A stretch of DNA of 64,000 bases, taken from Mesosutterella faecium. GTDB lineage: Bacteria; Pseudomonadota; Gammaproteobacteria; Burkholderiales; Burkholderiaceae_F. Below the pieces are notes generated by a model that searched no databases, had not been told where the DNA came from, and saw only the letters and a list, made by a program, of their open reading frames with translations. Below are positions 1-9,298 of this stretch, one piece after another; position 1 is the first letter of the stretch; each line of letters begins with the position of its first letter. Where the stretch lies: NCBI RefSeq assembly GCF_022809315.2, contig NZ_JAKZJU020000001.1, positions 1,178,001-1,242,000 on the forward strand, in the 5' to 3' direction. Position numbers and translations under genes: made by a program.

Positions 1-161
1 TTACCGAGCTCGCCTACGCGGCCCGCACGGTGGCCGGCGCTTCGGCGCGCTACTGGGAGCCGTACCTCACGATTTCCGCCATGTACTGGGTGATGACGCT
101 CGGTCTGGCCTGGCTGATCCATGTGCTTGAGGCCCGGATGGGCAGAGGAGACCAGAAATGA
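1..161 (+). CDS. Polar amino-acid ABC transporter permease (C-terminal fragment)
   Basis: This is the last 52 codons of a gene that begins outside the window. The reading frame starting at base 3 encodes ...[12 protein letters not shown]... and ends ...MGRGDQK before TGA at 159-161. The tail contains one hydrophobic segment ([17 protein letters not shown]), as at the end of GlnP/HisM-type inner-membrane permeases. Its stop codon overlaps the start of the ATPase gene in an ATGA arrangement, which implies translational coupling and one operon. The permease assignment rests on this tail and on the ATPase family that follows; substrate cannot be read from the fragment. Confidence 0.75.
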   Translation, partial: TELAYAARTVAGASARYWEPYLTISAMYWVMTLGLAWLIHVLEARMGRGDQK

Positions 162-892
162 GCGACGTGATGATTTCGATCCGCGGCCTGAAAAAGAGCT
201 ACGGAAAGCTCGACGTGCTCAAGGGCATCGACCTCGATGTGCACAGCGGCGAGAAGGTCGTGGTGATCGGCCCCTCGGGTTCGGGAAAGTCGACGATGCT
301 GCGCTGCATCAACGGACTCGAGGATCCCGACGAGGGCACGATCACGATGAACGGCGTGGAGATCACCTCGAGGCGCACGAACATGAACAAGGTGCGCGAG
401 CGCCTCGGCATGGTCTTTCAGCGCTTCAACCTCTGGCCCCACAAGACCGTGGCCGAGAACGTGATGCTCGGCCAGATGGTGGTGGGGCACCGCACGAAGG
501 CCGAGGCCCGCGCGAGGGCTCTGGAGATGCTGCGCCGCGTGGGGCTCGAGGAGAAGGCCGATGTCTATCCGGTGACCCTTTCGGGCGGGCAGCAGCAGCG
601 CGTCGGCATCGCCCGGGCGCTTGCAATGAACCCCGATGCGATCCTCTTTGACGAGCCCACCTCGGCGCTCGACCCCGAGCTCGTGGGCGAGGTGCTCTCG
701 GTGATGAAGAAGCTCGCCGAGGAAGGCATGACGATGATCGTGGTCACCCATGAGATCGGATTCGCCCGCGAGGTCGCCGACCACGTGATTTTCATGGACG
801 GCGGCGTGATCGTTGAGCAGGGGACTCCCGAGGAGGTTCTTGAGCACCCGAAGGAAGAGCGCACCCGGGGGTTCCTCAAGCGTGTGCTCTGA
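158..892 (+). CDS. Polar amino-acid ABC transporter ATP-binding protein (GlnQ/HisP family)
   Basis: The 244-residue protein is the cytoplasmic ATPase that powers import of a polar amino acid through the permease encoded just upstream. Walker A (GPSGSGKST) starts near residue 38, the Q-loop lies in [12 protein letters not shown], the signature [14 protein letters not shown] is near residue 142, Walker B ends in DEPTSALD near 165, and the switch histidine is in VTHE. VFQ.FNLWPH and full length are typical of the GlnQ/HisP/ArtP branch. The start is fixed by ATGA overlap with the permease. Family assignment is secure; the substrate (glutamine, glutamate, arginine or similar) is not. Confidence 0.93.
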   Translation: MSDVMISIRGLKKSYGKLDVLKGIDLDVHSGEKVVVIGPSGSGKSTMLRCINGLEDPDEGTITMNGVEITSRRTNMNKVRERLGMVFQRFNLWPHKTVAENVMLGQMVVGHRTKAEARARALEMLRRVGLEEKADVYPVTLSGGQQQRVGIARALAMNPDAILFDEPTSALDPELVGEVLSVMKKLAEEGMTMIVVTHEIGFAREVADHVIFMDGGVIVEQGTPEEVLEHPKEERTRGFLKRVL

Positions 893-935
893 GGCTGTGC
901 CCCGGTCTTTTTTAAGCTAAACTCGGCTCTGCCTT

Positions 936-955
936 CCGGCGGCGCCGGGTTTTTT
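936..955 (+). terminator. Rho-independent terminator after the ABC transporter operon
   Basis: The hairpin CCGGC-GGC-GCCGG (936-948) is followed by a run of six T after one G. It lies 44 bases past the ATPase stop codon, in the right orientation to end that operon. Confidence 0.7.
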
Positions 956-989
956 GTGTGCATGACCGCGCGCGTTTCCCGGGGGCGCG

Positions 990-1001
990 TTCCGCGCGGA
1001 A
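990..1001. promoter_or_regulatory. 12-bp perfect palindrome upstream of the hydrogenase operon
   Basis: TTCCGCGCGGAA is a perfect palindrome in the 286-base gap between the transporter and the hydrogenase flavoprotein gene. It could be an operator or simply GC-rich chance. An AT-richer stretch follows at about 1003-1030, where a promoter could sit, but no convincing -35/-10 pair is visible. Nothing else is recognised in 956-1178. Confidence 0.25.
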
Positions 1002-1178
1002 GGTGAAGAAGAATAAGAAAGGATACTGACAACCCCCGGAAACAAGGGTGCCGAAGGAGACGCACCCGCCCGCGGCTTGCGGCCGCGCCGCCCCTTTTTT
1101 GCTGCGCCGGGGCGGCCGGGCGCGCGGCCCTGCGGGTTCCGGCCGGCGGCCGCTCGTGCCGCAGGCCAGTTGAATTTC

Positions 1179-3194
1179 ATGCGAAAAATACTCTATGGAG
1201 TCTGGAAGGGCGTCAAGTACGACAACACCCAGGGCGGGCACGCCGCCCCGAAGGATCTGCCGCTTGACAAAATCAACAACTTCAATCCCGGCAATCCGAT
1301 TGACGCCCTCATCAGCAACTTTGGCTTTCTCGTCTTTGACGAGTCGGTGTCCCTCGCCGGCATTCTCGCCCGCTACTATTCCTACGTGCATGAGATCTCC
1401 TGCGGACGCTGCACGCCCTGCCGCACGGGCTCGATCCTGATCGAGATGGCGCTGCGGGATGCACACGCCGGGCGGGCCGCCGAGGTCGACTGGGACCACA
1501 TCCTGGAGTCTGCCGAGCAGATGGAGCAGACGAGCCTGTGCGGCATCGGCCGCACCACCGCCGTGGCGATGATCGGTGCGCTCACCTTCTTCAAGGATCG
1601 GCTGCTCGCGCCCGCCAAGCCGATGAAGGGCGACATGTACCTCACGATGACCGCGAAGTGCATCGAGGCCTGCCCGGCCCACGTGAACATTCCGCGCTAC
1701 ATCGACTACGTGCGCGACGGGCATCCGGAGCTCGCGGCCGGGGTGCTGCTGCACCACTACCCGCTCGTGTCTACCTGCGGGCGCGTGTGCGTGAAGCCCT
1801 GCGAGAAGGCCTGCAACAGGAACGCCGTCGACGCCCCGGTGGCCATCAAGGAGATTAAGCGCTATATCTCCGACCACTCGGGAATGCCCATTTCCGAGCT
1901 TTTCAAGGGCATGGACCCGATGACCGACTACACGAAGGCCCGGGTCGCAGTGGTGGGGGCCGGGCCCGCGGGCCTGAACTGCGCCTACCACCTGCTCATG
2001 ATGGGCTATCCGGTGGACATCTTCGACAAGGACCGGCAGGCGGGCGGCATGGCTCTCCGCGGCATACCGCCCTACCGGTTGCCCAAGGGCGTGCTGCAGA
2101 AGGAGACCGACGCGATCGGCGAGCTGGGCGGGGTCTGGCACTTCGGACAGAGGCTCGGGCGCGACTTCACCGTCTCGAGCCTCTTTGATGACGGCTACGG
2201 GGCGGTCTTTCTCGGCATCGGGTGCGCCGAGGGCGCTTACCTGGGACTGCCGGGCGAGGACACCAGCATGAAGGGCTACAGGAACGGCATTGACTTCCTG
2301 CTCGACATCGAGACCAAGGTGGCCGACGGGATTCTGCCGAGGATCGACGGCGACGTGGTGGTCGTGGGCTGCGGCAACGTGGCGATGGACTGCTGCCGCA
2401 CCGCGCGCCGCATCGCCACCGGCAAGGTCCATGTGGTCTACCGCCGCACCGAGCAGGACGCGAGCGCCGACCCGGACGAAATCGAGGCGGCGCGCGAAGA
2501 GGGGATTGAATTCCATTTCCTCACCAACCCCGTCTCCATCCTTTCCGAGGACGGGCATGTGACGGGCGTGAAGCTTACCCGCATGCGCCAGACGGAGCGC
2601 GACGCGCGCGGCCGCCGCGGCGTCAAGCCGATTGAGGGCAGCGAGTACGACGTGAGCTGCTCGACACTCATCGCCGCGATCGGGCAGAAGGTTGAGCGCA
2701 ACGTGCTTTCCGAGGCTGACGGCGTGCTGCTCGACCGCCGCGGAAACATTTCCGTGAACTCCGCCCTCGCGACGAGCCGCCCGGGCGTGTTCGCGGGCGG
2801 GGACTGCGCGAGCGGCCCCACGATCCTGATCGAGGGCCTCGCCAAGGGGCAGATGGCCGCCAACAGCATCGACGAGTATCTCTCGCGCGGCTCCGTGGGC
2901 TTCACGCCCCGCACCCGCATGGGCGAGATCATCCACGACTGCAGGCTGCTGGACGACGGCGCGGACTACACGCTCATTCTCAAGCGGCCGCGCGTCGAGA
3001 CGCCGCACATCCCGGTCTCTGAGCGCAACAATTTCCGCGAGGTCGACCTTACGATCTCCACGGAGGCGGCCGAACACGAGGCCGAGCGCTGCATGCGCTG
3101 CTACAGGATGTACGCCGTGGTGACGCCCCGGCCCATTCCCGGCAACGACACCGACCGGCTCTATCGCAGGAAGCCCGAAACGGAGATGAAATGA
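1179..3194 (+). CDS. NuoF iron-sulfur domain/GltD-like flavoprotein fusion, hydrogenase partner
   Basis: This 671-residue protein probably passes electrons between NAD(P)H and the [FeFe] hydrogenase encoded next. Residues ~1-140 resemble only the C-terminal part of NuoF/HydB: the cluster motif SCGRCTPCRTG plus a later Cys (TSLCGIG) that would bind an N3-like 4Fe-4S cluster, without the FMN/NADH-binding domain. Residues ~150-240 form a GltD-type Cys-rich domain (CIEACPAHVN, CGRVCVKPCEKAC). Then come an FAD site (GAGPAGLNCAYHL), a nucleotide-binding Rossmann site (VVGCGNVAMDC), a second FAD motif (FAGGDCA) and a terminal CMRC pair. The open frame extends to 1077, but that stretch is Arg/Pro-rich and looks non-coding, so ATG 1179 is chosen; no clear ribosome site is seen. 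Stop overlaps the next start (ATGA). Confidence 0.82.
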   Translation: MRKILYGVWKGVKYDNTQGGHAAPKDLPLDKINNFNPGNPIDALISNFGFLVFDESVSLAGILARYYSYVHEISCGRCTPCRTGSILIEMALRDAHAGRAAEVDWDHILESAEQMEQTSLCGIGRTTAVAMIGALTFFKDRLLAPAKPMKGDMYLTMTAKCIEACPAHVNIPRYIDYVRDGHPELAAGVLLHHYPLVSTCGRVCVKPCEKACNRNAVDAPVAIKEIKRYISDHSGMPISELFKGMDPMTDYTKARVAVVGAGPAGLNCAYHLLMMGYPVDIFDKDRQAGGMALRGIPPYRLPKGVLQKETDAIGELGGVWHFGQRLGRDFTVSSLFDDGYGAVFLGIGCAEGAYLGLPGEDTSMKGYRNGIDFLLDIETKVADGILPRIDGDVVVVGCGNVAMDCCRTARRIATGKVHVVYRRTEQDASADPDEIEAAREEGIEFHFLTNPVSILSEDGHVTGVKLTRMRQTERDARGRRGVKPIEGSEYDVSCSTLIAAIGQKVERNVLSEADGVLLDRRGNISVNSALATSRPGVFAGGDCASGPTILIEGLAKGQMAANSIDEYLSRGSVGFTPRTRMGEIIHDCRLLDDGADYTLILKRPRVETPHIPVSERNNFREVDLTISTEAAEHEAERCMRCYRMYAVVTPRPIPGNDTDRLYRRKPETEMK

Positions 3195-4993
3195 TGAAGG
3201 CCTGGATCAACAATCAGGAAGTCGAATTCACGGAGGGCGAGTCCATCCTCCAGGTGGCGAAGAAGGCCGGCATTTTCATTCCGACGCTCTGCGCCTTTCT
3301 GCCCCTTAACCACACGCCCGGCACCTGCCGGGTCTGCCTGGTCGAAATCGAGGACAAGAGCGCCCCGGGCGGCACCCGCGTGGTGACCTCCTGCACCACC
3401 CCGATGCTCGAGGGCATGCGGGTCATGACGCGCACGAGGCGCGTGCGGCGCATGCAGCGCCTGCAGATGGCCTGGATCTTCGCCGACCACGACCAGGACT
3501 GCGCGAGCTGCGTGCGCTACGGCAACTGCGAGCTGCAGGACGTCGCCATGTACGTGGGCCTCAAGCACAACACCTGCAACGGGCGCTTCACGACGCCGCG
3601 GCCCTTCGACCTCACGCAAAACGGGCTGCTGCGCGATGTGAACAAATGCATCCGCTGCGGGCGCTGCGTCGAGGTCTGCCGCCAGGTGCAGGGCATCTCC
3701 GCCCTCACGATCGACGACATCAGCACGCACTGCGGCGTGGGCATTGCGCACGCGAAGACCTGGGCGGAAAGCCCCTACTGCGTGCAGTGCGGCCAGTGCA
3801 CGATGGTCTGCCCCACCGGCGCCCTGGGCGAGCACGACCAGGGCGAGACTGCGATCGACTGGTTCGAGGACCCGGAGATCAAGACGGTGGTCGCCTTCGC
3901 GCCGGCTGCCCGCGTGACCGTGGGCGACGCCTTCGGGATGGCCCCCGGGGCGAATGCCGAAGGGCAGATGGTGACCGCGATCAAGCGGCTCGGGGCCGAC
4001 TACGTCTGCGACATCAACTGGGCGGCCGACGTGACGATCATGGAGGAGGGGACCGAGTTCATCGAGCGGCTGAGCTCCGGCGGACAGCTGCCGATGATGA
4101 CCTCGTGCTGCTCGGGCTGGGTGAACTACGTCGAGAAGCACCATCCGGAGTTCCGGCAGAACCTTTCGACGACGCGCTCGCCCCAGGGGATCTTCGGCGC
4201 GCTGGCAAAGACCTGGTTCGCGCGCGAGCACGGGCTCGATCCGGAGAAGCTGCGCTTCATCTCGATCATGCCCTGCACGGCGAAGAAAGACGAGGCCGCG
4301 CGCCCGCAGCTCTCCCGCAACGGCATGCCCGACACCGATCTCGTGCTCACGGTGCGCGAGTTCGCGAGGCTGCTCTTCCAGCACGGCATCCAGCTCGACC
4401 GGCTGCCCTCCACGCCCTTTGACTCGCCCTTCATGTCCCAGAACACGGGCGCGGGCGCGATCTTCGGGACGACAGGCGGGGTCATGGAGGCTGCGCTGCG
4501 CACCGTCTACCGCAAGGTGAACGGCAGGGAGCTCGATTCGGTCGACTTCATCCCGGTGCGCGGCATGGAGGCGGTGAAGGAGGCGAAGGTCGACCTCGGA
4601 AAGTTCGGCCCGGTGAAGGTCGCCGTGGTGCACGGGCTGCGCAACGCCGAGAAGGTGCTCTCCGACATCGACTCGGGCCGCTCGGACTACAAGTTCGTCG
4701 AGGTGATGGCCTGCCCCGGCGGCTGCATCGACGGGGGCGGCACGATCCGCATCAAGAACAGCTACCTGTCGCGCTCGAAGGCGAGGATGGCCTCGATCTA
4801 CAAGATCGACCAGCACAGGAAGCTGCGCCGCAGCCACGAGAACCCGGACGTCATCCGGCTCTATGACCAGTATCTGGGCGAGCCGGGCAGCGAGGTCGCC
4901 CACGAGCTGCTGCATACGGTCTACCGCAACCGGAAGAAGGATCCGCCCACCGAGACCATCACCGAGATCTGGAAGAAGGTGAAGCTCGGCTGA
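3191..4993 (+). CDS. hydA: Modular [FeFe] hydrogenase, catalytic subunit
   Basis: This 600-residue enzyme interconverts protons and H2. Domains in order: a plant-type 2Fe-2S domain (first Cys about 35, GTCRVC), a His-ligated 4Fe-4S motif (HDQDCASCVRYGNC), two 4Fe-4S ferredoxin motifs (CIRCGRCVEVC and CVQCGQCTMVCP), then the H-cluster domain. All H-cluster signatures are intact: TSCCSGW (C306, C307, including the proton-relay Cys), MPCTAKKDE (C362) and MACPGGCIDGGG (C508, C512). The final ~70 residues hold the small-subunit-like segment. This is a group A modular enzyme by architecture. It overlaps the flavoprotein gene by 4 bases, so the two are likely made together. HydE, HydF and HydG maturases are not in the window. 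ATG 3194 is an equally possible start. Confidence 0.95.
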   Translation: MMKAWINNQEVEFTEGESILQVAKKAGIFIPTLCAFLPLNHTPGTCRVCLVEIEDKSAPGGTRVVTSCTTPMLEGMRVMTRTRRVRRMQRLQMAWIFADHDQDCASCVRYGNCELQDVAMYVGLKHNTCNGRFTTPRPFDLTQNGLLRDVNKCIRCGRCVEVCRQVQGISALTIDDISTHCGVGIAHAKTWAESPYCVQCGQCTMVCPTGALGEHDQGETAIDWFEDPEIKTVVAFAPAARVTVGDAFGMAPGANAEGQMVTAIKRLGADYVCDINWAADVTIMEEGTEFIERLSSGGQLPMMTSCCSGWVNYVEKHHPEFRQNLSTTRSPQGIFGALAKTWFAREHGLDPEKLRFISIMPCTAKKDEAARPQLSRNGMPDTDLVLTVREFARLLFQHGIQLDRLPSTPFDSPFMSQNTGAGAIFGTTGGVMEAALRTVYRKVNGRELDSVDFIPVRGMEAVKEAKVDLGKFGPVKVAVVHGLRNAEKVLSDIDSGRSDYKFVEVMACPGGCIDGGGTIRIKNSYLSRSKARMASIYKIDQHRKLRRSHENPDVIRLYDQYLGEPGSEVAHELLHTVYRNRKKDPPTETITEIWKKVKLG

Positions 4994-5010
4994 CGGCAGA
5001 GCAGGAAAGG

Positions 5011-5040
5011 GGGGAGGCGGCGGGCCTCCCCTTCATTTTT
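5011..5040 (+). terminator. Terminator after hydA
   Basis: An 8-bp perfect stem GGGGAGGC/GCCTCCCC (5011-5018 with 5024-5031) with a 5-base loop is followed by TTCATTTTT. It lies 17 bases past the hydA stop and faces the end of arsB on the other strand. Confidence 0.85.
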
Positions 5041-5057
5041 CCTGCGGGCCGCAGCTT

Positions 5058-6332
<1,275 letters not shown>

Positions 6333-6359
6333 GTTCAGCGTTCCGGGGAGAGAGAAGGG

Positions 6360-6373
6360 TTGATGTGGATCAA
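6360..6373. promoter_or_regulatory. Perfect FNR/ANR-type box
   Basis: TTGATGTGGATCAA matches the FNR consensus TTGAT-N4-ATCAA at all ten defined positions. Its centre is 34.5 bases upstream of the arsB start codon, too close for normal activation at -41.5 with a leader, so repression of arsB or control of a transcript running the other way are the options. The box is symmetrical and cannot show direction. Confidence 0.6.
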
Positions 6374-6567
6374 AATCAGAAAGGCCCTCCGGGCCGATGC
6401 GGCCTGAGGCCGGAAAGCCCCTGAATCCGGGCCGCCCGCGGAGCCGCTGATCCAATGGATGAAGCCTGAGTCAGCCGACCGGCGGATCGCCCCGCATCCG
6501 TTAAGCGTATCGATTTTCATCGCAGTATCAGTAATATATGAACCAGCTCACAGAGTTGTTGAAGCTG

Positions 6568-6606
6568 CCCGGACAGGTTCTCTCCTTCCTGTCCGGGATT
6601 TTTTAT
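6568..6606 (+). terminator. Orphan plus-strand terminator between arsB and the FemABX gene
   Basis: A 9-bp perfect stem CCCGGACAG/CTGTCCGGG (6568-6576 with 6589-6597), 12-base loop, is followed by ATTTTTTAT. Both flanking genes run on the minus strand, so this terminator has no obvious gene to serve. It implies a small plus-strand transcript starting somewhere in 6380-6550. The rest of the 292-base gap (6333-6624) holds the FNR box and no convincing protein gene. Confidence 0.75.
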
Positions 6607-6624
6607 GCCCGCGGGCGGCCGGCC

Positions 6625-7743
6625 TCAGGCGTAATAGCCCGGGGAGCTTAATTCCCGGGCCGAGAACGCGGCGTATTTCTCCGCCTGCAGCGGATAGTCC
6701 CAGCAGCCGAGCTGGTGAAAGACCGAGCCCCCGAATCCCTGCTTGAAGCGCAGCAGCCCGTGCATCGGGTGCGAGGGGGAGGAGTCCGGGGCGACGCCGA
6801 AAAGATCATACTCGCTGCAGCGGCAGGCCTTCGCCAGCCGGATCGCCTGCCACTGGAGCGCGTAGGAAGGCATGAGCTCGCGGTGCTGCGAGGACGAGGC
6901 TCCGTAGAGGTAGGTCGCGCGGCCGGCCGAAAGGACGAGGAACATGGCCGCCAGCGGCTGCTCGCCCGCATAGGAGACCAGCAGCTTCACCGTGACGCTG
7001 GGATCGACGTTGTCGAGCTTGGCCGCCACCACGGACTGGAAGCAGCGGATCGGGCTCAGGTGCAGGCCGTTGCGCAGGACGGTTTCCCGGTACAGCCCGT
7101 ACCAGAGGGGGAGCGCCTTCGCGCCCATGTCTCTCACCTCGATTCCTTTTTTGAGCGCGAGGCGGATGTTGTAGCGGGTCTTGGGCTTCATGCGCCCGAG
7201 GATCACCTCCTCGGGCTCGCTCAGGTCGAGCAGGATGGTATCGGCGGGCAGCACGTTGGTGCCGGACTTGCGCAGGTTCCAGTTCCGGGTGGAGAAATTG
7301 AGCTGCATCTCCTGGAACTCCCTTTTCGGGGCGCCGCGCCAGCGGCCCTCGCTGTCGAAGTCCTCCTCGCGGCACCAGTGGGAGCGCCAGTTGAGGTCGT
7401 AGCGGATCCCGATGCAGTGCGGGTCAAGGCGGGGCCGCAGCTGCTCGGAGAGCTCCTCGAGGAAAACGCCCTGGCGCTCCTCCGAGGGCTCGACCTCGGG
7501 GCCGTAGGGCAGATACGCGATGTAGTCCTCCCGGTTCACGTACTGGTAGAACATGATGAAGTCGGCGTTCGTGCGCGAGTAGCCCCCGACGCCGCAGTAG
7601 AGGTCGCTGTTGCGCACCGAATACTCGAAGGCCCTCGAGCGCATCCCGAGGCGGCGCTTCACGCCCGACCAGAAGGCGGTCTGCTGGACGATGGGGGTGC
7701 TGTAGGCGTCGCGGGCGTCCTTGGGCTCGATCCGGATATCCAT
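6625..7743 (-). CDS. FemABX-family aminoacyl transferase (peptidoglycan bridge type)
   Basis: The 372-residue protein resembles FemX/FmhB-type enzymes, which transfer an amino acid from aminoacyl-tRNA to a peptidoglycan precursor on the inner face of the membrane. Two family hallmarks are clear: MKPKTRYNIRLALKKGIEVR near residue 185 and, near the C terminus, LFGVAPDSSPSHPMHGLLRFKQGFGG-like sequence in which a HP..GL.RFK.GFGG motif is recognisable. The paired acyltransferase (GNAT) folds are inferred from these. Such genes are standard in Gram-positive bacteria and uncommon in Proteobacteria; some Gram-negative homologues have unknown acceptors. ATG at 7743 is used. The gene lies alone, 185 bases downstream of the amidohydrolase gene on the same strand. 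Confidence 0.8.
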   Translation of the reverse strand: MDIRIEPKDARDAYSTPIVQQTAFWSGVKRRLGMRSRAFEYSVRNSDLYCGVGGYSRTNADFIMFYQYVNREDYIAYLPYGPEVEPSEERQGVFLEELSEQLRPRLDPHCIGIRYDLNWRSHWCREEDFDSEGRWRGAPKREFQEMQLNFSTRNWNLRKSGTNVLPADTILLDLSEPEEVILGRMKPKTRYNIRLALKKGIEVRDMGAKALPLWYGLYRETVLRNGLHLSPIRCFQSVVAAKLDNVDPSVTVKLLVSYAGEQPLAAMFLVLSAGRATYLYGASSSQHRELMPSYALQWQAIRLAKACRCSEYDLFGVAPDSSPSHPMHGLLRFKQGFGGSVFHQLGCWDYPLQAEKYAAFSARELSSPGYYA

Positions 7744-7792
7744 GTCTTCTTCCTGTGGGCTGGTCCCGACTTTTTTGTCGGCGGTGAACCGG

Positions 7793-7836
7793 CCCCGGCG
7801 GCGGTTCCGCCGGGGGTAAAGCTAGGTATTTTACCC
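7793..7836. promoter_or_regulatory. Two adjacent inverted repeats upstream of the FemABX gene
   Basis: A 9-bp perfect stem CCCCGGCGG/CCGCCGGGG (7793-7801 with 7807-7815) abuts a second inverted repeat GGGTAAA-N9-TTTACCC (7814-7836). The first may end the amidohydrolase transcript, although no T run follows on the minus strand. The second looks like an operator or leader hairpin for the FemABX gene. Confidence 0.35.
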
Positions 7837-7928
7837 TAGATGAAGGAACTTTTCTTCAGGAAGTAAGAAGGCCTTTGCGGGCGGAAAGAGGGGGAGGCGC
7901 CTGCCGCAAGGGCGCGGCGCCCGCCGCT

Positions 7929-9212
7929 TCAGCCGAGGATCCGTTTGAGGACCTGCACCCACATCTCGAAGCCCGGCTTGTCGCTCACGGTGTCCTGGGT
8001 GTCGAAGTCCGGCCTGTGGTGGCCGTGGTGCGAACAGCCGAAGAGGAAATAGCCGGGATTGCCGCCGCGCTCGGCCACCCGGTGCATGAGCACGGTGCAG
8101 TCTTCGCTGCCGGGGCAGGGCGGCGCGGCCATCACCTTCATGCCGGGCACGGCCCGCGCGGCCTCGTACAGAAGGTCGAGCGCGGCCTGCGTCGTGACGA
8201 GGGTCGAGCCCTGGCCCACGCGCCTCAGGTCGACGCCGACCCCGGTCATGGCGGCGGCCCCGCGGACTACTTCCTCGGCCCGCTCGGTCATGAACTCGTT
8301 TGCCTCGGCGGTCTCGCCGCGCACCTCGAACTCCATATGGGCGTCGGCGGGCGTGATGTTGCGCGCGCTGCCCGAGACGAGCTTGCCCACGGCGACCCGG
8401 GTGTCGCCCTGGGAGGTCCGGGGGATGGCCGAGAGCATCACCGCGGCGTTCGCGGCGGCAAGCAGCGCGCTGCGCCCCTTCTCGGGGCAGCTCCCGGCGT
8501 GCGACGGGCAGCCCTTGAAGTCCGCGTCGAACTTGGTGGTGGCCATGAAGCCGCGGTCGGCGATCTGCAGCTCGCCGGGGCCCGCGGTGGTGCCCACGTG
8601 CCCGCAGATGAGCCAGTCGGCGTCGTCCACCACGCCTCGGGCGGCCATGGCGGCGGCGCCCCGCGCGCCTTCCTCCGCGGGCTGGAAGATAAGCTTCAGG
8701 GTGCCGCGCAGGTCCGCCTCGTGGTCCCGGGCCCAGCGCGCGACGGCCAGCCCGATCGCCGCGTGGTTGTCGTGCCCGCAGGCATGCATTTTCCCGGGGA
8801 AGACGGAGGCGAAGCCCTCCACGGCGGGCAGGTGGCCCGAGGCCGGATCCGTGGGCTCGGTGATCGGCAGCGCGTCCAGGTCGTAGCGGAAGGCGCACAC
8901 GGGGCCGGGCCGCCCGGTCCGAAGCACGCCCACGCATCCCGTGTAGCCTCCCATGCGCGCGAGCAGCTCTTCGGGGACGCCGGCCCGGCGCGCCCGCTCT
9001 TGGGCGGCCTGCGCCTCCCCGGCGCTGCGGCCCATCACGCGCTCCGGGTCGATCACCTCAAGCCCCAGATGCACTTCGAAGCCGAGCGACTCGAGCCTCT
9101 GCGCGACCAGGGCCGTGGTCTCGAACTCCGTCCAGCCGGTTTCGGGCCTTCTGTGGATCCTGCGCCGGGTCTCGATCAGCTCCGGCATGTAGGCGTCAAA
9201 TTCATCGGTCAT
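7929..9212 (-). CDS. M20-family amidohydrolase, AbgA-like
   Basis: The 427-residue protein is a zinc-dependent amidohydrolase closely resembling AbgA, the A subunit of p-aminobenzoyl-glutamate hydrolase. Shared features include RRRIHRRPETGWTEFETT at the N terminus, GRPGPVCAFRYDLDAL, the metal-binding MHACGHDNHAAIGL, LIFQPAEEGARGAAAM, DRGFMATTKFDADF and PCPGSEDCTVLM. Length matches AbgA (about 436). The partner subunit AbgB and transporter AbgT are not present, so the substrate may be another N-acyl amino acid. A good ribosome site (AAGGAG, about 9 bases upstream of ATG 9212) supports the start. It is a single gene, transcribed away from the small protein gene that lies upstream. Confidence 0.87.
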   Translation of the reverse strand: MTDEFDAYMPELIETRRRIHRRPETGWTEFETTALVAQRLESLGFEVHLGLEVIDPERVMGRSAGEAQAAQERARRAGVPEELLARMGGYTGCVGVLRTGRPGPVCAFRYDLDALPITEPTDPASGHLPAVEGFASVFPGKMHACGHDNHAAIGLAVARWARDHEADLRGTLKLIFQPAEEGARGAAAMAARGVVDDADWLICGHVGTTAGPGELQIADRGFMATTKFDADFKGCPSHAGSCPEKGRSALLAAANAAVMLSAIPRTSQGDTRVAVGKLVSGSARNITPADAHMEFEVRGETAEANEFMTERAEEVVRGAAAMTGVGVDLRRVGQGSTLVTTQAALDLLYEAARAVPGMKVMAAPPCPGSEDCTVLMHRVAERGGNPGYFLFGCSHHGHHRPDFDTQDTVSDKPGFEMWVQVLKRILG

Positions 9213-9298
9213 GCTGCACTCCTTTTTCCTTCGGGCTGCACGGGGCGGTGCGGCTCCGGCTTCGGCCCGGAAAACCCCTTCCTCCGGCCGCTTTTTCT

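Noticed and set aside
1077..1178. N-terminal extension of the hydrogenase flavoprotein
   Set aside because: The 34 extra residues are Arg/Pro/Ala-rich, contain a palindromic GC region and do not match the family.
912..3077. A 721-codon minus-strand open frame
   Set aside because: It lies antisense to the hydrogenase flavoprotein, has Arg/Ala/Gly/His-rich composition with no domain, and is the usual shadow of a high-GC gene.
6538..6651. A 37-codon open frame (MNQLTELLKLPGQVLSF...)
   Set aside because: It has no ribosome site, its middle is the terminator hairpin, and it overlaps the end of the FemABX gene.
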